Positions 17,154 through 24,295 of a stretch of DNA of 30,292 nucleotides are shown in pieces. Below the pieces are notes generated by a model. It made no database searches and had not been told where the DNA came from. It saw only the letters and a program-made list of their open reading frames with translations. A program made the position numbers and the translations under genes. Source of the stretch: an uncultured Collinsella sp. (GTDB lineage Bacteria; Actinomycetota; Coriobacteriia; Coriobacteriales; Coriobacteriaceae); assembly GCA_900539035.1 (NCBI GenBank), contig UQAU01000023.1, positions 1 through 30,292 of the forward strand, in the 5' to 3' direction. Each line of letters begins with the position of its first letter. The first letter of the stretch is position 1.

Positions 17154-18442
17154 TGGCCCGTTTCCCCCTTGTTCCCACGGCACCCGAGCCCGAGCGTGCC
17201 ATTTTGGTTGGTGTTGAATGGCGCGACAATGCATGGCCGCTCGATCGCTCGCTTGATGAGCTGGAGCGTCTTGCCTACACGGCTGGTGCCCAGTGCGTGG
17301 CACGCTTGTCACAGCGTTTGGTAAAGCCGTATCCTAAATCGTTTATCGGTTCCGGTAAGGTTGAAGAGCTGTGCGGCCTGGTGCATCGCATGGATGCCGA
17401 TGTCGTTTTTTTTGACGACGACCTGACGCCCTCGCAGCAATCCTATTTGGAGAAAGCCGTGGGTGAACCGGTCAAGATTATTGACCGCACGGCGTTGATT
17501 TTGGATATCTTTGGCCTGCATGCTCAGACGCGTGAGGGACGTCTGCAGGTACAGTTGGCACAGTTACAGTATCTGCTGCCTCGTCTGCGTGGCATGTGGA
17601 GCCACCTCGCCAAGGAGCAGACGCGCGGCGGCATCGGCTCACGTTTTGGTCAGGGCGAAAGTCAGCTCGAGGTCGACCGTCGCCTCATTCGTAATAAGAT
17701 CGCTGCGCTTCGTCGTGAGCTCAAGCAGGTTGAACAGCGTCGCGATGTTCAATCCAAGAGCCGCATTGAGTCACCGGCGTTTCGCGTCGCGTTAGCCGGT
17801 TATACCAATGCCGGTAAATCTACGTTGCTCAATCGTCTGACCGGCTCTACGGTACTTTCGCAGGACAAGCTGTTTGCTACGCTCGACCCGACGACGCGTG
17901 CGTATCGCTTGCCCGGCGGTCGCGGTATGACGATTACCGATACCGTCGGCTTTATTCAAAAGCTGCCGCATGGTCTGGTCGATGCCTTTAAATCGACGCT
18001 GTCTGAGGTGTTGGGTGCCGATCTAATTCTCAAAGTCGTAGATGCGTCTGACGAGGACTATGAGCGGCAGCTGGAGGCTGTCGACCGCGTGCTTGATGAG
18101 ATCGGCGCCGGAGAGCGTTTAACGCTGACCGTATTCAATAAAATCGATCTGCTCGATAGCGTTGATCGATTGAGGTTCCGCCGGCGCTATCCTGAGGCAG
18201 TGTTGTTCTCGGCTCAGACGGGTGAGGGCCTTGATGACTTAGTCGACCGCATCGCTCGTGAAGCGGCCGCTACAGACGTGTTGCTCTCGGCCGATATCCC
18301 GTATCGAGAGGGCGCGTTAATCACGCTCGTGCATGAACAGGGAACCCTCCTGCATGAGGAATACCTCGAGGACGGCGTTCGTATTGTGGCAAAGCTTCCG
18401 GCTCGTATCGCACCGCGTCTCGAGCGTTATCGAACAGAGTAA
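17153..18442 (+). CDS. hflX: Ribosome-associated GTPase HflX
   Basis: This 429-residue GTPase binds and splits or rescues ribosomes in other bacteria. The N-terminal HflX domain includes KPYPKSFIGSGKVEEL, a DDLTPSQQ element, and a helical linker with RETRGGIGSR-like sequence (KEQTRGGIGSRFGQGE). The GTPase domain begins with G1 GYTNAGKST near residue 216, then DTVGFIQKLP (G3) and NKIDLL (G4). Its last 16 bases overlap the 3' end of the opposing acyltransferase gene, and no terminator separates them. Confidence 0.95.
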   Translation: MARFPLVPTAPEPERAILVGVEWRDNAWPLDRSLDELERLAYTAGAQCVARLSQRLVKPYPKSFIGSGKVEELCGLVHRMDADVVFFDDDLTPSQQSYLEKAVGEPVKIIDRTALILDIFGLHAQTREGRLQVQLAQLQYLLPRLRGMWSHLAKEQTRGGIGSRFGQGESQLEVDRRLIRNKIAALRRELKQVEQRRDVQSKSRIESPAFRVALAGYTNAGKSTLLNRLTGSTVLSQDKLFATLDPTTRAYRLPGGRGMTITDTVGFIQKLPHGLVDAFKSTLSEVLGADLILKVVDASDEDYERQLEAVDRVLDEIGAGERLTLTVFNKIDLLDSVDRLRFRRRYPEAVLFSAQTGEGLDDLVDRIAREAAATDVLLSADIPYREGALITLVHEQGTLLHEEYLEDGVRIVAKLPARIAPRLERYRTE

Positions 18443-19131
18443 ATCAGCTCCAGCATGCCCAAGATAATGGGCTGATGCAGCAGGTAGAACGGCAGCGCAT
18501 GGCGTCCGAGGCTTGCGAGCGCCGGAACGGGATTCTCATAGGACCATGCTGGCGCCTCGCGGCTTGTTTTCTGTGCGGCGTGGGCGGCAAAGAAGCCTGT
18601 GAGGTACATAAAAAAGAATGGGATGAGTGGATAGTAATCACCGGAGACAAAGTCTGGACTTGGGAACCCCAGCCAAGCTAGATAGGGGATAGGGTAGACC
18701 GCTTTAGGAATGCTCCAGGTACAGGCAAAGAGTATGAGGCAAATCGTTATACCCCATACTGCCGGCACCCTATCGAGAACCGTGCGCGCGAGCGCAATAA
18801 TGGCAGTGCACGCCGCCATGCAATAAATGATGCCAAAGTTCACTGAATCGTCGACTGATACGAGCGTTGTTGCAATCCAGACGACCAAAGCTGCGGCAGC
18901 GTACTTGGCCGCTCGTTTAGCATTGTTGCGTGAGAGCGTGCACATCCAACCCGCGATAAACAAAAATACCCAGCTGATGCTGGCGCGCCAGATGTCTTGA
19001 AAGACAGTCTGGGTAAACCAGGGCATATCCCAGTCGTACAGGTAGACGAGATCGTAGCAAGCGTGAAAACCTGCCATTGAAATCATCGTAAACCCGCGGA
19101 CGGTATCAAAGATGGTGATGCGTTTTTGCAT
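18427..19131 (-). CDS. Membrane acyltransferase, DUF1624 / HGSNAT-like
   Basis: This 234-residue protein has about six or seven hydrophobic segments and the DUF1624 opening RITIFDTVRGFTMISMAGFHACYD, in which the RG and H motifs are characteristic. It ends with LGRHALPFYLLHQPI, a pattern shared with acyltransferase-3-type proteins. The family includes heparan-alpha-glucosaminide N-acetyltransferase-like enzymes; the substrate here is unknown, perhaps a cell-surface sugar. ATG overlaps the lexA stop by one base (TAATG), so it is cotranscribed and probably coupled with lexA, and may be SOS-controlled. It overlaps hflX tail to tail. Confidence 0.82.
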   Translation of the reverse strand: MQKRITIFDTVRGFTMISMAGFHACYDLVYLYDWDMPWFTQTVFQDIWRASISWVFLFIAGWMCTLSRNNAKRAAKYAAAALVVWIATTLVSVDDSVNFGIIYCMAACTAIIALARTVLDRVPAVWGITICLILFACTWSIPKAVYPIPYLAWLGFPSPDFVSGDYYPLIPFFFMYLTGFFAAHAAQKTSREAPAWSYENPVPALASLGRHALPFYLLHQPIILGMLELIYSVR

Positions 19132-19775
19132 TACGAGAACCGGCGCATCAAGCCGACGACTTTGCCCAAGATAACGGGATTCGTTGCATAGATAGGCTCC
19201 ATGGTGTCATTCTCGGGCTGCAGGCGTACGCGTCCCTGCTCCTTGTAGAACGTCTTGACGGTCGCCGAACCATCAATCATGGCCACGACAATTTCGCCGT
19301 TCATGGCACTCTTTTGTTCACGGACAATGATGTAATCGCCATTGAAGATGCCGACATTGATCATTGAGCTCCCATGCACCTCAAGGATAAAGGAACCCTG
19401 ATCGGTGGCGATTTCGGTCGGGATAGTAAAAGTGTCTTCGATATTCTGCTCGGCCAGAATGGGAATCCCAGCCGCGACGCGACCAACGAGCGGTAGCGAG
19501 ACCGTTCCGCGAGGTGCGGTGGGCTCGTCAGATTTAGAAATTGAGACAGAGGAACCGTCCTCGTTAAAGAGTTCCAGGGCGCGCGGTTTGGTGGCATCGC
19601 GCTTGAGTAGCCCACGCGCCTCCAGGGCAGATAGATGGGCGTGCACGGTGCTGGGGGAGGAAAGGCCCACGGCAGAAGCCATCTCGCGCACGCTGGGCGG
19701 ATAACCCTTCTCCTGCTGATATTCCTTGATGAAGTCGTAAATTTGCTGCTGACGCTTGGTAATTTTGCGAGCCAT
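19131..19775 (-). CDS. lexA: SOS repressor LexA
   Basis: This 214-residue repressor has an N-terminal winged helix (KRQQQIYDFIKEYQQEKGYPP, then SPSTVHAHLSALEARGLL) and a C-terminal S24 self-cleavage domain. The cleavage site is A102-G103 in GRVAAGIP. The catalytic dyad is S137 in HGSSM and K174 in TVKTFYK. Start 19775 is preferred because AGAGAGGA precedes it and MARKITKRQQ is a normal LexA start; upstream in-frame starts would run into the LexA boxes. It is divergent from the LysM gene, and three LexA boxes lie between them. Confidence 0.96.
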   Translation of the reverse strand: MARKITKRQQQIYDFIKEYQQEKGYPPSVREMASAVGLSSPSTVHAHLSALEARGLLKRDATKPRALELFNEDGSSVSISKSDEPTAPRGTVSLPLVGRVAAGIPILAEQNIEDTFTIPTEIATDQGSFILEVHGSSMINVGIFNGDYIIVREQKSAMNGEIVVAMIDGSATVKTFYKEQGRVRLQPENDTMEPIYATNPVILGKVVGLMRRFS

Positions 19776-19798
19776 CAGGGCATCCTCTCTACCCATGT

Positions 19799-19868
19799 CA
19801 AACAAATGTTCGAATTTTGCTTGACAGGAACAACTGTTCGAAGATAATAATAACCGAACATTCGTTCT
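19799..19868. promoter_or_regulatory. Three LexA boxes between lexA and the LysM gene
   Basis: On the strand giving the standard reading, the boxes are CGAACATTTGTTTG (19799-19812, minus), CGAACAGTTGTTCC (19827-19840, minus) and CGAACATTCGTTCT (19855-19868, plus). Their starts are exactly 28 bases apart. The middle box lies directly after TTGACA (19821-19826) and before GATAAT (19843-19848), a plus-strand promoter for the LysM gene. The minus-strand promoter for lexA is not obvious by eye, but box 1 lies 24 bases before its start codon. Confidence 0.88.
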
Positions 19869-19935
19869 CGCGCTAGACATTTTTGTCCGCGCGGCTTGAT
19901 AAAACTGTTCTCAGCAAAACACGCGAGAGGAGAAC

Positions 19936-20388
19936 ATGATGAACGCAACGAATATGGTCCAGGGAAACCTCGCCCTTAAGCTCGAGACGCCTGCAGAACC
20001 CACTTTTACGGTTGTTCAGGGTGGCCGCTCCGGCTTTCAGCCTTTGACCGTAAAGCCTGCTCGCAATCAGCAGGCTGTAGTCGCGCCGGCTCGCGTTGCC
20101 CTGAAGGTTCCGACGATTGTCGCCGTTGCCGTTGCGCTTACGCTCTTCTTTGTCCTCGCTATGTCGGTCTTTAGCGTTCGTCACGCCGCGTATGCCGAGT
20201 CCGTTTCCAACGTTACCTACGAGACCATTCGCGTTCAGTCTGGCGATTCTCTTTGGTCTCTTGCCGAGGAATATCCAATCGAAGGCCTTTCCACGCAAGA
20301 GACTTCCGACATGATCCGTAACGTCAATCATCTGGAGCATGGTTCGCTCGCCGCCGGTGCGCATCTTAAGGTTCCTGCTCGTTCGTAA
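19936..20388 (+). CDS. LysM membrane protein, YneA-like SOS division inhibitor candidate
   Basis: The protein has 150 residues: a ~55-residue cytoplasmic N-terminus, one membrane helix (about 59-80, VPTIVAVAVALTLFFVLAMSVF), and one LysM peptidoglycan-binding domain (TIRVQSGDSLWSLAEEYP to GAHLKVPARS). Bacillus YneA, which delays division during SOS, has the same short N-terminus, helix and LysM, and is also divergent from lexA. A LexA box lies in the promoter spacer. ATG codons at 19936 and 19939 both fit AGGAGA. The division-inhibitor role is inferred from topology and context, since LysM alone is not specific. Confidence 0.85.
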   Translation: MMNATNMVQGNLALKLETPAEPTFTVVQGGRSGFQPLTVKPARNQQAVVAPARVALKVPTIVAVAVALTLFFVLAMSVFSVRHAAYAESVSNVTYETIRVQSGDSLWSLAEEYPIEGLSTQETSDMIRNVNHLEHGSLAAGAHLKVPARS

Positions 20389-20401
20389 TCATTATCGCGC
20401 T

Positions 20402-20445
20402 GCGCATGGTACCCTTGTTATCGTTTAAGAGGAGGTACCATGCGC
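20402..20445 (+). promoter_or_regulatory. 12-bp hairpin enclosing the nrdR ribosome binding site and start codon
   Basis: GCGCATGGTACC (20402-20413) and GGTACCATGCGC (20434-20445) pair perfectly around a 20-base loop. The loop and right arm contain AAGAGGAGG and the nrdR ATG (20440). If the transcript includes the left arm, as when read from the LysM gene, the start codon is locked in the stem. At DNA level it could instead be an operator. Confidence 0.75.
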
Positions 20446-20883
20446 TGTCCCAAATGCGGCAAGGCACATACCCGCGTCGTTGATTCCCGTATGCAGGAGT
20501 CAAATAACACCATTAAGCGCCGTCGTGAATGTTGCTCGTGTAACTACCGCTTTACAACGTTCGAGCGATGCGAAGACCCAATTGAGGTCATTAAGTCGGA
20601 CGGAACCAAGCAGCGGTTCGATCGCAATAAGCTGCTCGTCGGCTTGATGCGCGCCACCATCAAGCGCGATATCGACACTAAGAAGCTCAATGAGATTATC
20701 GACGACATTGAGGTCGAGCTGCGCTCTCGCACGCTTACGGCCGTTACGTCCCATGAGTTGGGTGACATGGTACTCAAGCGCTTGGCCAAGATCGACAAGG
20801 TGGCGTACATCCGCTTTGCCTCGGTCTACCGCGATTTCAAAGACGTCGATGAGTTTCTGCAAGAGCTCGACAAGCTAAGGTGA
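20440..20883 (+). CDS. nrdR: Transcriptional repressor NrdR
   Basis: This 147-residue repressor controls ribonucleotide reductase genes. The zinc ribbon cysteines are C3, C6, C31 and C34, with the standard MRCPKCG start and RRRECCSCNYRFTTFE. The ATP-cone allosteric domain follows (about 47-137, VIKSDGTKQRFDRNKLLVG to YIRFASVYRDF). The length is normal. dut follows after four bases, so both nucleotide-pool genes are cotranscribed. The start codon lies in a strong hairpin. Confidence 0.97.
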   Translation: MRCPKCGKAHTRVVDSRMQESNNTIKRRRECCSCNYRFTTFERCEDPIEVIKSDGTKQRFDRNKLLVGLMRATIKRDIDTKKLNEIIDDIEVELRSRTLTAVTSHELGDMVLKRLAKIDKVAYIRFASVYRDFKDVDEFLQELDKLR

Positions 20884-20887
20884 TTCC

Positions 20888-21331
20888 ATGTCCAATATTA
20901 CCGTCAACATAAAGCGTCTCGACCCCACCGTCGAGCTTCCCAAATACGCCCATCCCACCGATGCCGGCTTGGATCTGCGCTCCAACGAGGACTGCGTGCT
21001 GAAGCCCTTCGAACGCCGTCTGGTCTCTACTGGGCTGGCCATCGCCCTGCCCGATGGCTACGCCGGCTTCGTGCAGCCCCGCAGCGGCTTGGCCATCAAG
21101 CAGGGCCTGTCTATAGTCAACACGCCGGGCCTCATCGACGCCCACTACCGAGGAGAACTCAAGGTTATCCTCATCAACCTTGATTCCACCAACGACATCC
21201 ATATCAACAAAGGCGACCGCATAGCCCAACTCGTCATCCAAGAAGTCCCTACGGTCAACCTCGTAGAAGTAGAAGAACTAGACGAAACCGACCGAGGCAA
21301 CGGAGGCTTCGGCTCCTCCGGCGTCGCCTAG
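20888..21331 (+). CDS. dut: dUTP diphosphatase
   Basis: This 147-residue trimeric dUTPase removes dUTP and supplies dUMP for thymidylate. All five motifs are present: DAGLDLRS, PRSGLA, GLIDAHYRGE (with the catalytic Asp), GDRIAQLVI and the C-terminal RGNGGFGSSG. From about 21148 to the stop, codon use changes: GAA, CGA, GTA, CTA and ATA replace the GAG, CGC and CTG favoured by its neighbours. The reading frame stays intact. The stop runs into the first repeat block. Confidence 0.96.
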   Translation: MSNITVNIKRLDPTVELPKYAHPTDAGLDLRSNEDCVLKPFERRLVSTGLAIALPDGYAGFVQPRSGLAIKQGLSIVNTPGLIDAHYRGELKVILINLDSTNDIHINKGDRIAQLVIQEVPTVNLVEVEELDETDRGNGGFGSSGVA

Positions 21332-21415
21332 GGGCGCTCGTATCCCTCCCGCCCGCCTCTCACACATATCATTCCATGCTCAAACATTCTCGCTTCGCAG
21401 GGGCGCACGGATCCC
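21331..21415. repeat. Pair of 16-base direct repeats flanking a partial structured repeat
   Basis: GGGGCGCTCGTATCCC (21331-21346) and GGGGCGCACGGATCCC (21400-21415) differ at two positions. They bracket the partial repeat copy at 21365-21400, as a target-site-like or duplication scar might. The first copy overlaps the dut stop codon. Confidence 0.55.
21365..21400 (-). repeat. Structured intergenic repeat, partial copy A
   Basis: Read on the minus strand this contains the 3' half of the loop (AGCGAGAATGTTTGAGCA) and the 3' arm (TGGAATGATATGTG) of the element seen complete at 21417 and 21672. The matching 5' arm is missing. Confidence 0.8.
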
Positions 21416-21416
21416 G

Positions 21417-21514
21417 CTTTCGCCTGAGCCCCATACATATCATCCCGTGCTCAAACATTCTCGCTTCACTGCGAAACTGCGCGCGGGACGATATGTATGG
21501 GGCTCAGGCGAAAG
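21417..21514 (-). repeat. Structured intergenic repeat, complete copy B
   Basis: The 31-base arms 21417-21447 and 21484-21514 are complementary except for one position, which becomes a G-U pair if the minus strand is transcribed. The 36-base loop (21448-21483) is the reverse complement of the loop in copy C except for two positions. Confidence 0.9.
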
Positions 21515-21545
21515 GGCTACATGCTTGACATAAAACAATCTTTCT

Positions 21546-21594
21546 AGTTAGCCGATGCGATAAAGGGATGCCTCCTTTGTCGCATCGGCTAACT
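21546..21594 (+). terminator. Strong hairpin terminator after dut
   Basis: A 21-bp stem (21546-21566 with 21574-21594, one wobble pair) encloses a 7-base loop. It is followed by CTATTTATATTTTCCT, a T-rich tail in the plus direction. It lies between repeat copies B and C and probably ends nrdR-dut transcription. Confidence 0.8.
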
Positions 21595-21671
21595 CTATTT
21601 ATATTTTCCTGTTTTACCTTTGCAGGTTCTAATGGAGGGGATACCGAAGTAGCTGCTAGTAAGTAAACGTA

Positions 21672-21775
21672 GCTGTTCAGCGGGAGCCGCCCATATATCG
21701 TTCCACGCGCAGTTTCGCAGCGCAGCGAGAATGTTTGAGCATGGAATGATATATGGGCGGCTTCCGCTGAGCAGC
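21672..21775 (+). repeat. Structured intergenic repeat, complete copy C
   Basis: Arms 21672-21705 and 21742-21775 form a 34-bp stem with three G-U pairs, all of them wobble-compatible on the plus strand only. The loop (21706-21741) is 36 bases, the same length as in copy B, and 34 of 36 positions are identical. It ends 10 bases before the stop of the minus-strand glycosyltransferase gene. Confidence 0.9.
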
Positions 21776-21785
21776 GGACCTTCGT

Positions 21786-23087
21786 CTACCTGATATGAGC
21801 GGGTTTTCCGCCCCAGTAGAAGCGGCAGAAGGCTCGTTTGCGCTTTTGGGGTCTGCCTACGAGCTCCATGGTGGCGATGGCTATGTCTTCGGCTGCGTGG
21901 GGGCGGCGTAGCACTTCGCCGTTGATTAGTAAGGCTTTGAGTGATTCGGGATGGTCGTGCAAGTGACGTAGGGTTACGATGAGTTCTCGTGCGGTGGTGA
22001 CGTGCATGCTGGCGCCCATGCCGGTGAGCATCGTGGTGTTGGCCTTTTCCTGACCGTATGATTTGCCCAGCAGGATCATCGGCAGATGCGCGCACAGGCA
22101 CTCGGTGACGGTGAGTCCGCCCGATTTGAGGATTGCCAGGTCGCAGCCGTGCATGAGGGCCGCCATGTCGTCCACGTAGTCCAGAACCGTGACGTTTTCG
22201 AGCTTCATGGCGTCGAAGAGCGTCTTGAGGCGGGTGGCGTATTCCTCATCCTTGCCCGGCAAAAAGACAAAGTGCATGTCCTCGAAACTGCGCAGGAAGG
22301 GGAGAGTGCGGTCCATCTCCGCGCGAAAGCGAACGTACGGTTGAGGCAAACTGGCGCCGGCCATCACCAGCACAATGGTCTTGTCGGTGGGGAGATTGAA
22401 CTTCTCGAGTTCTTCCTCGCGATTGTAGTCCGTATCAAACCCGGCGCGAATGGGGATGCCCGTAATGCGGATTTTGGCCTCGGGAACCTTACGGGGACGG
22501 AGCGTTTCGGCCATAAACTCGTTGGCTACGCAGAATAGGTCGGTGTCCTTGTGGGGCCAAAAGCCTTCGACTTCGTAATCGGTCGGCACGCAGATGACCG
22601 GATAATCAATACCCGTGATGACGCGGGCGCCCACAGCGACGTTGGCCGCTGTTATGTGTGTTGCGACTACGGCTATGGGCCTGCGGGTCCGGACGTATTC
22701 GTTGAAGGCGGGGAACATAATTCGTGACCATGCTGTGCCACCGCCCCAGAGCAGATGTCCCGTAAGCGTATATCGCCAGGTCAGGTCGTAAATGGGGCGT
22801 GTGGCTCCCGTAAAAGAAGCCGCGGTCTTATTGCCGTCGAATTTAATACGTCCAAAATCAAGGATATCGAGCACTTCAATTTCAATATCCTCAGGGATTC
22901 CCTTGGTGCCGCGGATAAGGTCAAATGCTTGTGCAATCGCGTTGGCGGCGGCTTTGTGGCCCGATCCAACCGATGCGTGCACGATGGCTACTAGGGGTTT
23001 TTGTGCAGGTGAAACGGTCATTTGCTCCGGTTGGGGAGTAGCTTGCATGGGCAGGGGAGCGCTATTGCTCGTCTGCATTTGATCCAT
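21786..23087 (-). CDS. MGDG synthase/UgtP-type lipid glycosyltransferase
   Basis: This 433-residue GT28-family enzyme probably adds sugar to diacylglycerol at the inner membrane face, making glycolipids or lipoteichoic-acid anchors. The N-terminal MGDG-synthase domain shows IVHASVGSGHKAAANAIAQAF, and the C-terminal sugar-nucleotide site shows ILKSGGLTVTECLCAHLPMILL. About 30 poorly conserved residues (Gln, Pro, Met rich) precede the fold. Start 23087 is chosen because AAGGGGAG precedes it; the longer frame to 23144 has no such site. It is divergent from trxB. The sugar donor cannot be told from sequence alone. Confidence 0.87.
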   Translation of the reverse strand: MDQMQTSNSAPLPMQATPQPEQMTVSPAQKPLVAIVHASVGSGHKAAANAIAQAFDLIRGTKGIPEDIEIEVLDILDFGRIKFDGNKTAASFTGATRPIYDLTWRYTLTGHLLWGGGTAWSRIMFPAFNEYVRTRRPIAVVATHITAANVAVGARVITGIDYPVICVPTDYEVEGFWPHKDTDLFCVANEFMAETLRPRKVPEAKIRITGIPIRAGFDTDYNREEELEKFNLPTDKTIVLVMAGASLPQPYVRFRAEMDRTLPFLRSFEDMHFVFLPGKDEEYATRLKTLFDAMKLENVTVLDYVDDMAALMHGCDLAILKSGGLTVTECLCAHLPMILLGKSYGQEKANTTMLTGMGASMHVTTARELIVTLRHLHDHPESLKALLINGEVLRRPHAAEDIAIATMELVGRPQKRKRAFCRFYWGGKPAHIR

Positions 23088-23204
23088 TGATAACTCCCCT
23101 TCAGCTTTGTTACGCGATTTATCATTGTAGTGCATGAGTGTCACGTTCGCCTAAATTTGGGTATGAGCGCAAAGAACGCCAATCTTTCGACAGGAGGTCT
23201 CTTC

Positions 23205-24143
23205 ATGACTACCCATCAGCCGATCGATGTTGCTATTATCGGCGGCGGCCCTGCGGGCTATGCTGCAGCCATTTACGCGGCGCGCGCCAACCTAACGACG
23301 ACCGTGATTGAGCAGGGCATGTCGGGAGGACAGATCGCCACAACCAATGAGGTCGAGAACTATCCCGGCATTCCGCTACTGAGCGGCGCTGAGCTCGGTG
23401 AGCGATTCCAACAACATGCAGAGGGCCTGGGTGCACAGGTTACATGGAGCATGGTTACGGGTATCGATTACGATGCCGATACAGCGCTGTTTACGGTGCA
23501 TCACGATATGGGCGATACGTTGGCCTCGAGCGTTATCGCTTGCATGGGTGCCACGCCGCGTCCGGCAGGTTTCGTTGGCGAGGATACGTATCGAGGTCGT
23601 GGCGTTTCATATTGCGCAACATGTGACGGCATGTTCTTCCGCGGCAAACAGGTCTTTGTAATCGGTGGTGGCAATTCGGCATGCGAAGAGGCGCTGTTCC
23701 TGTCAGATATTGCCAGCAGTGTGACCATCGTGCTGCGCCGCGACCAGTTCCGTGCGCCTGATGGTGTTGTTCAGAAGGTGCTCGAAAAGGACAATATTAC
23801 AGTTAGGTACCAAACTAGTATTGTGGAGCTCTCGGGCGAAGCCATGCCAACGACGATCACCTTTAAGGACAATGCATCCGGTGAGACTCATACCGAGTCA
23901 TTTGAGCCCGGCTCGTTTGGCATCTTTGTCTTTACCGGAACGCAACCCCATACCGAACTTGTCGAGCATTTAGTCGATCTGGCGCCTGATGGCGGCATTC
24001 TGACTGATGAATCTATGGCGACCCGTACGCCAGGTCTATTTGCTGCTGGCGATATCCGTTCCAAGCGCTTACGTCAGGTTGTGACCGCCGTTTCTGATGG
24101 AGCCATAGCAGCAACGAGCGCATACGCGTTTCTACGCGGATAA
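23205..24143 (+). CDS. trxB: Thioredoxin-disulfide reductase
   Basis: This 312-residue flavoprotein passes NADPH electrons to thioredoxin. The FAD-binding motif is GGGPAGYAAAIYAARA near residue 13, the redox-active pair is C137-A-T-C140, the NADPH motif is GGGNSACEEA near residue 153, and the C-terminal FAD motif is GLFAAGDIR. The start at 23205 has AGGAGG well placed upstream, and the fold begins within ten residues. No thioredoxin gene is adjacent. The length is normal. Confidence 0.95.
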   Translation: MTTHQPIDVAIIGGGPAGYAAAIYAARANLTTTVIEQGMSGGQIATTNEVENYPGIPLLSGAELGERFQQHAEGLGAQVTWSMVTGIDYDADTALFTVHHDMGDTLASSVIACMGATPRPAGFVGEDTYRGRGVSYCATCDGMFFRGKQVFVIGGGNSACEEALFLSDIASSVTIVLRRDQFRAPDGVVQKVLEKDNITVRYQTSIVELSGEAMPTTITFKDNASGETHTESFEPGSFGIFVFTGTQPHTELVEHLVDLAPDGGILTDESMATRTPGLFAAGDIRSKRLRQVVTAVSDGAIAATSAYAFLRG

Positions 24144-24295
24144 GTACGATAATATATCTTATGTAAGGTTGTTATCAATTAACTAAATGGCGGGACGATG
24201 CATCAGTGCGCTGTCCTGTCAATTTCTTGCCGGCTATGTGGTATGCAAAACTAGATAACGTAGAATACAATATAGAAAATGAACGGAGGATCTTT

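Noticed and set aside
21526..21553. TTGACA followed 17 bases later by TTAGCC as a promoter between dut and the glycosyltransferase
   Set aside because: The -10 is poor and lies inside the terminator stem, and no gene follows on that strand.
21331..21785. CRISPR array, suggested by repeated blocks
   Set aside because: The copies are inverted, not direct, are long hairpins, are not regularly spaced, and no cas genes are nearby.
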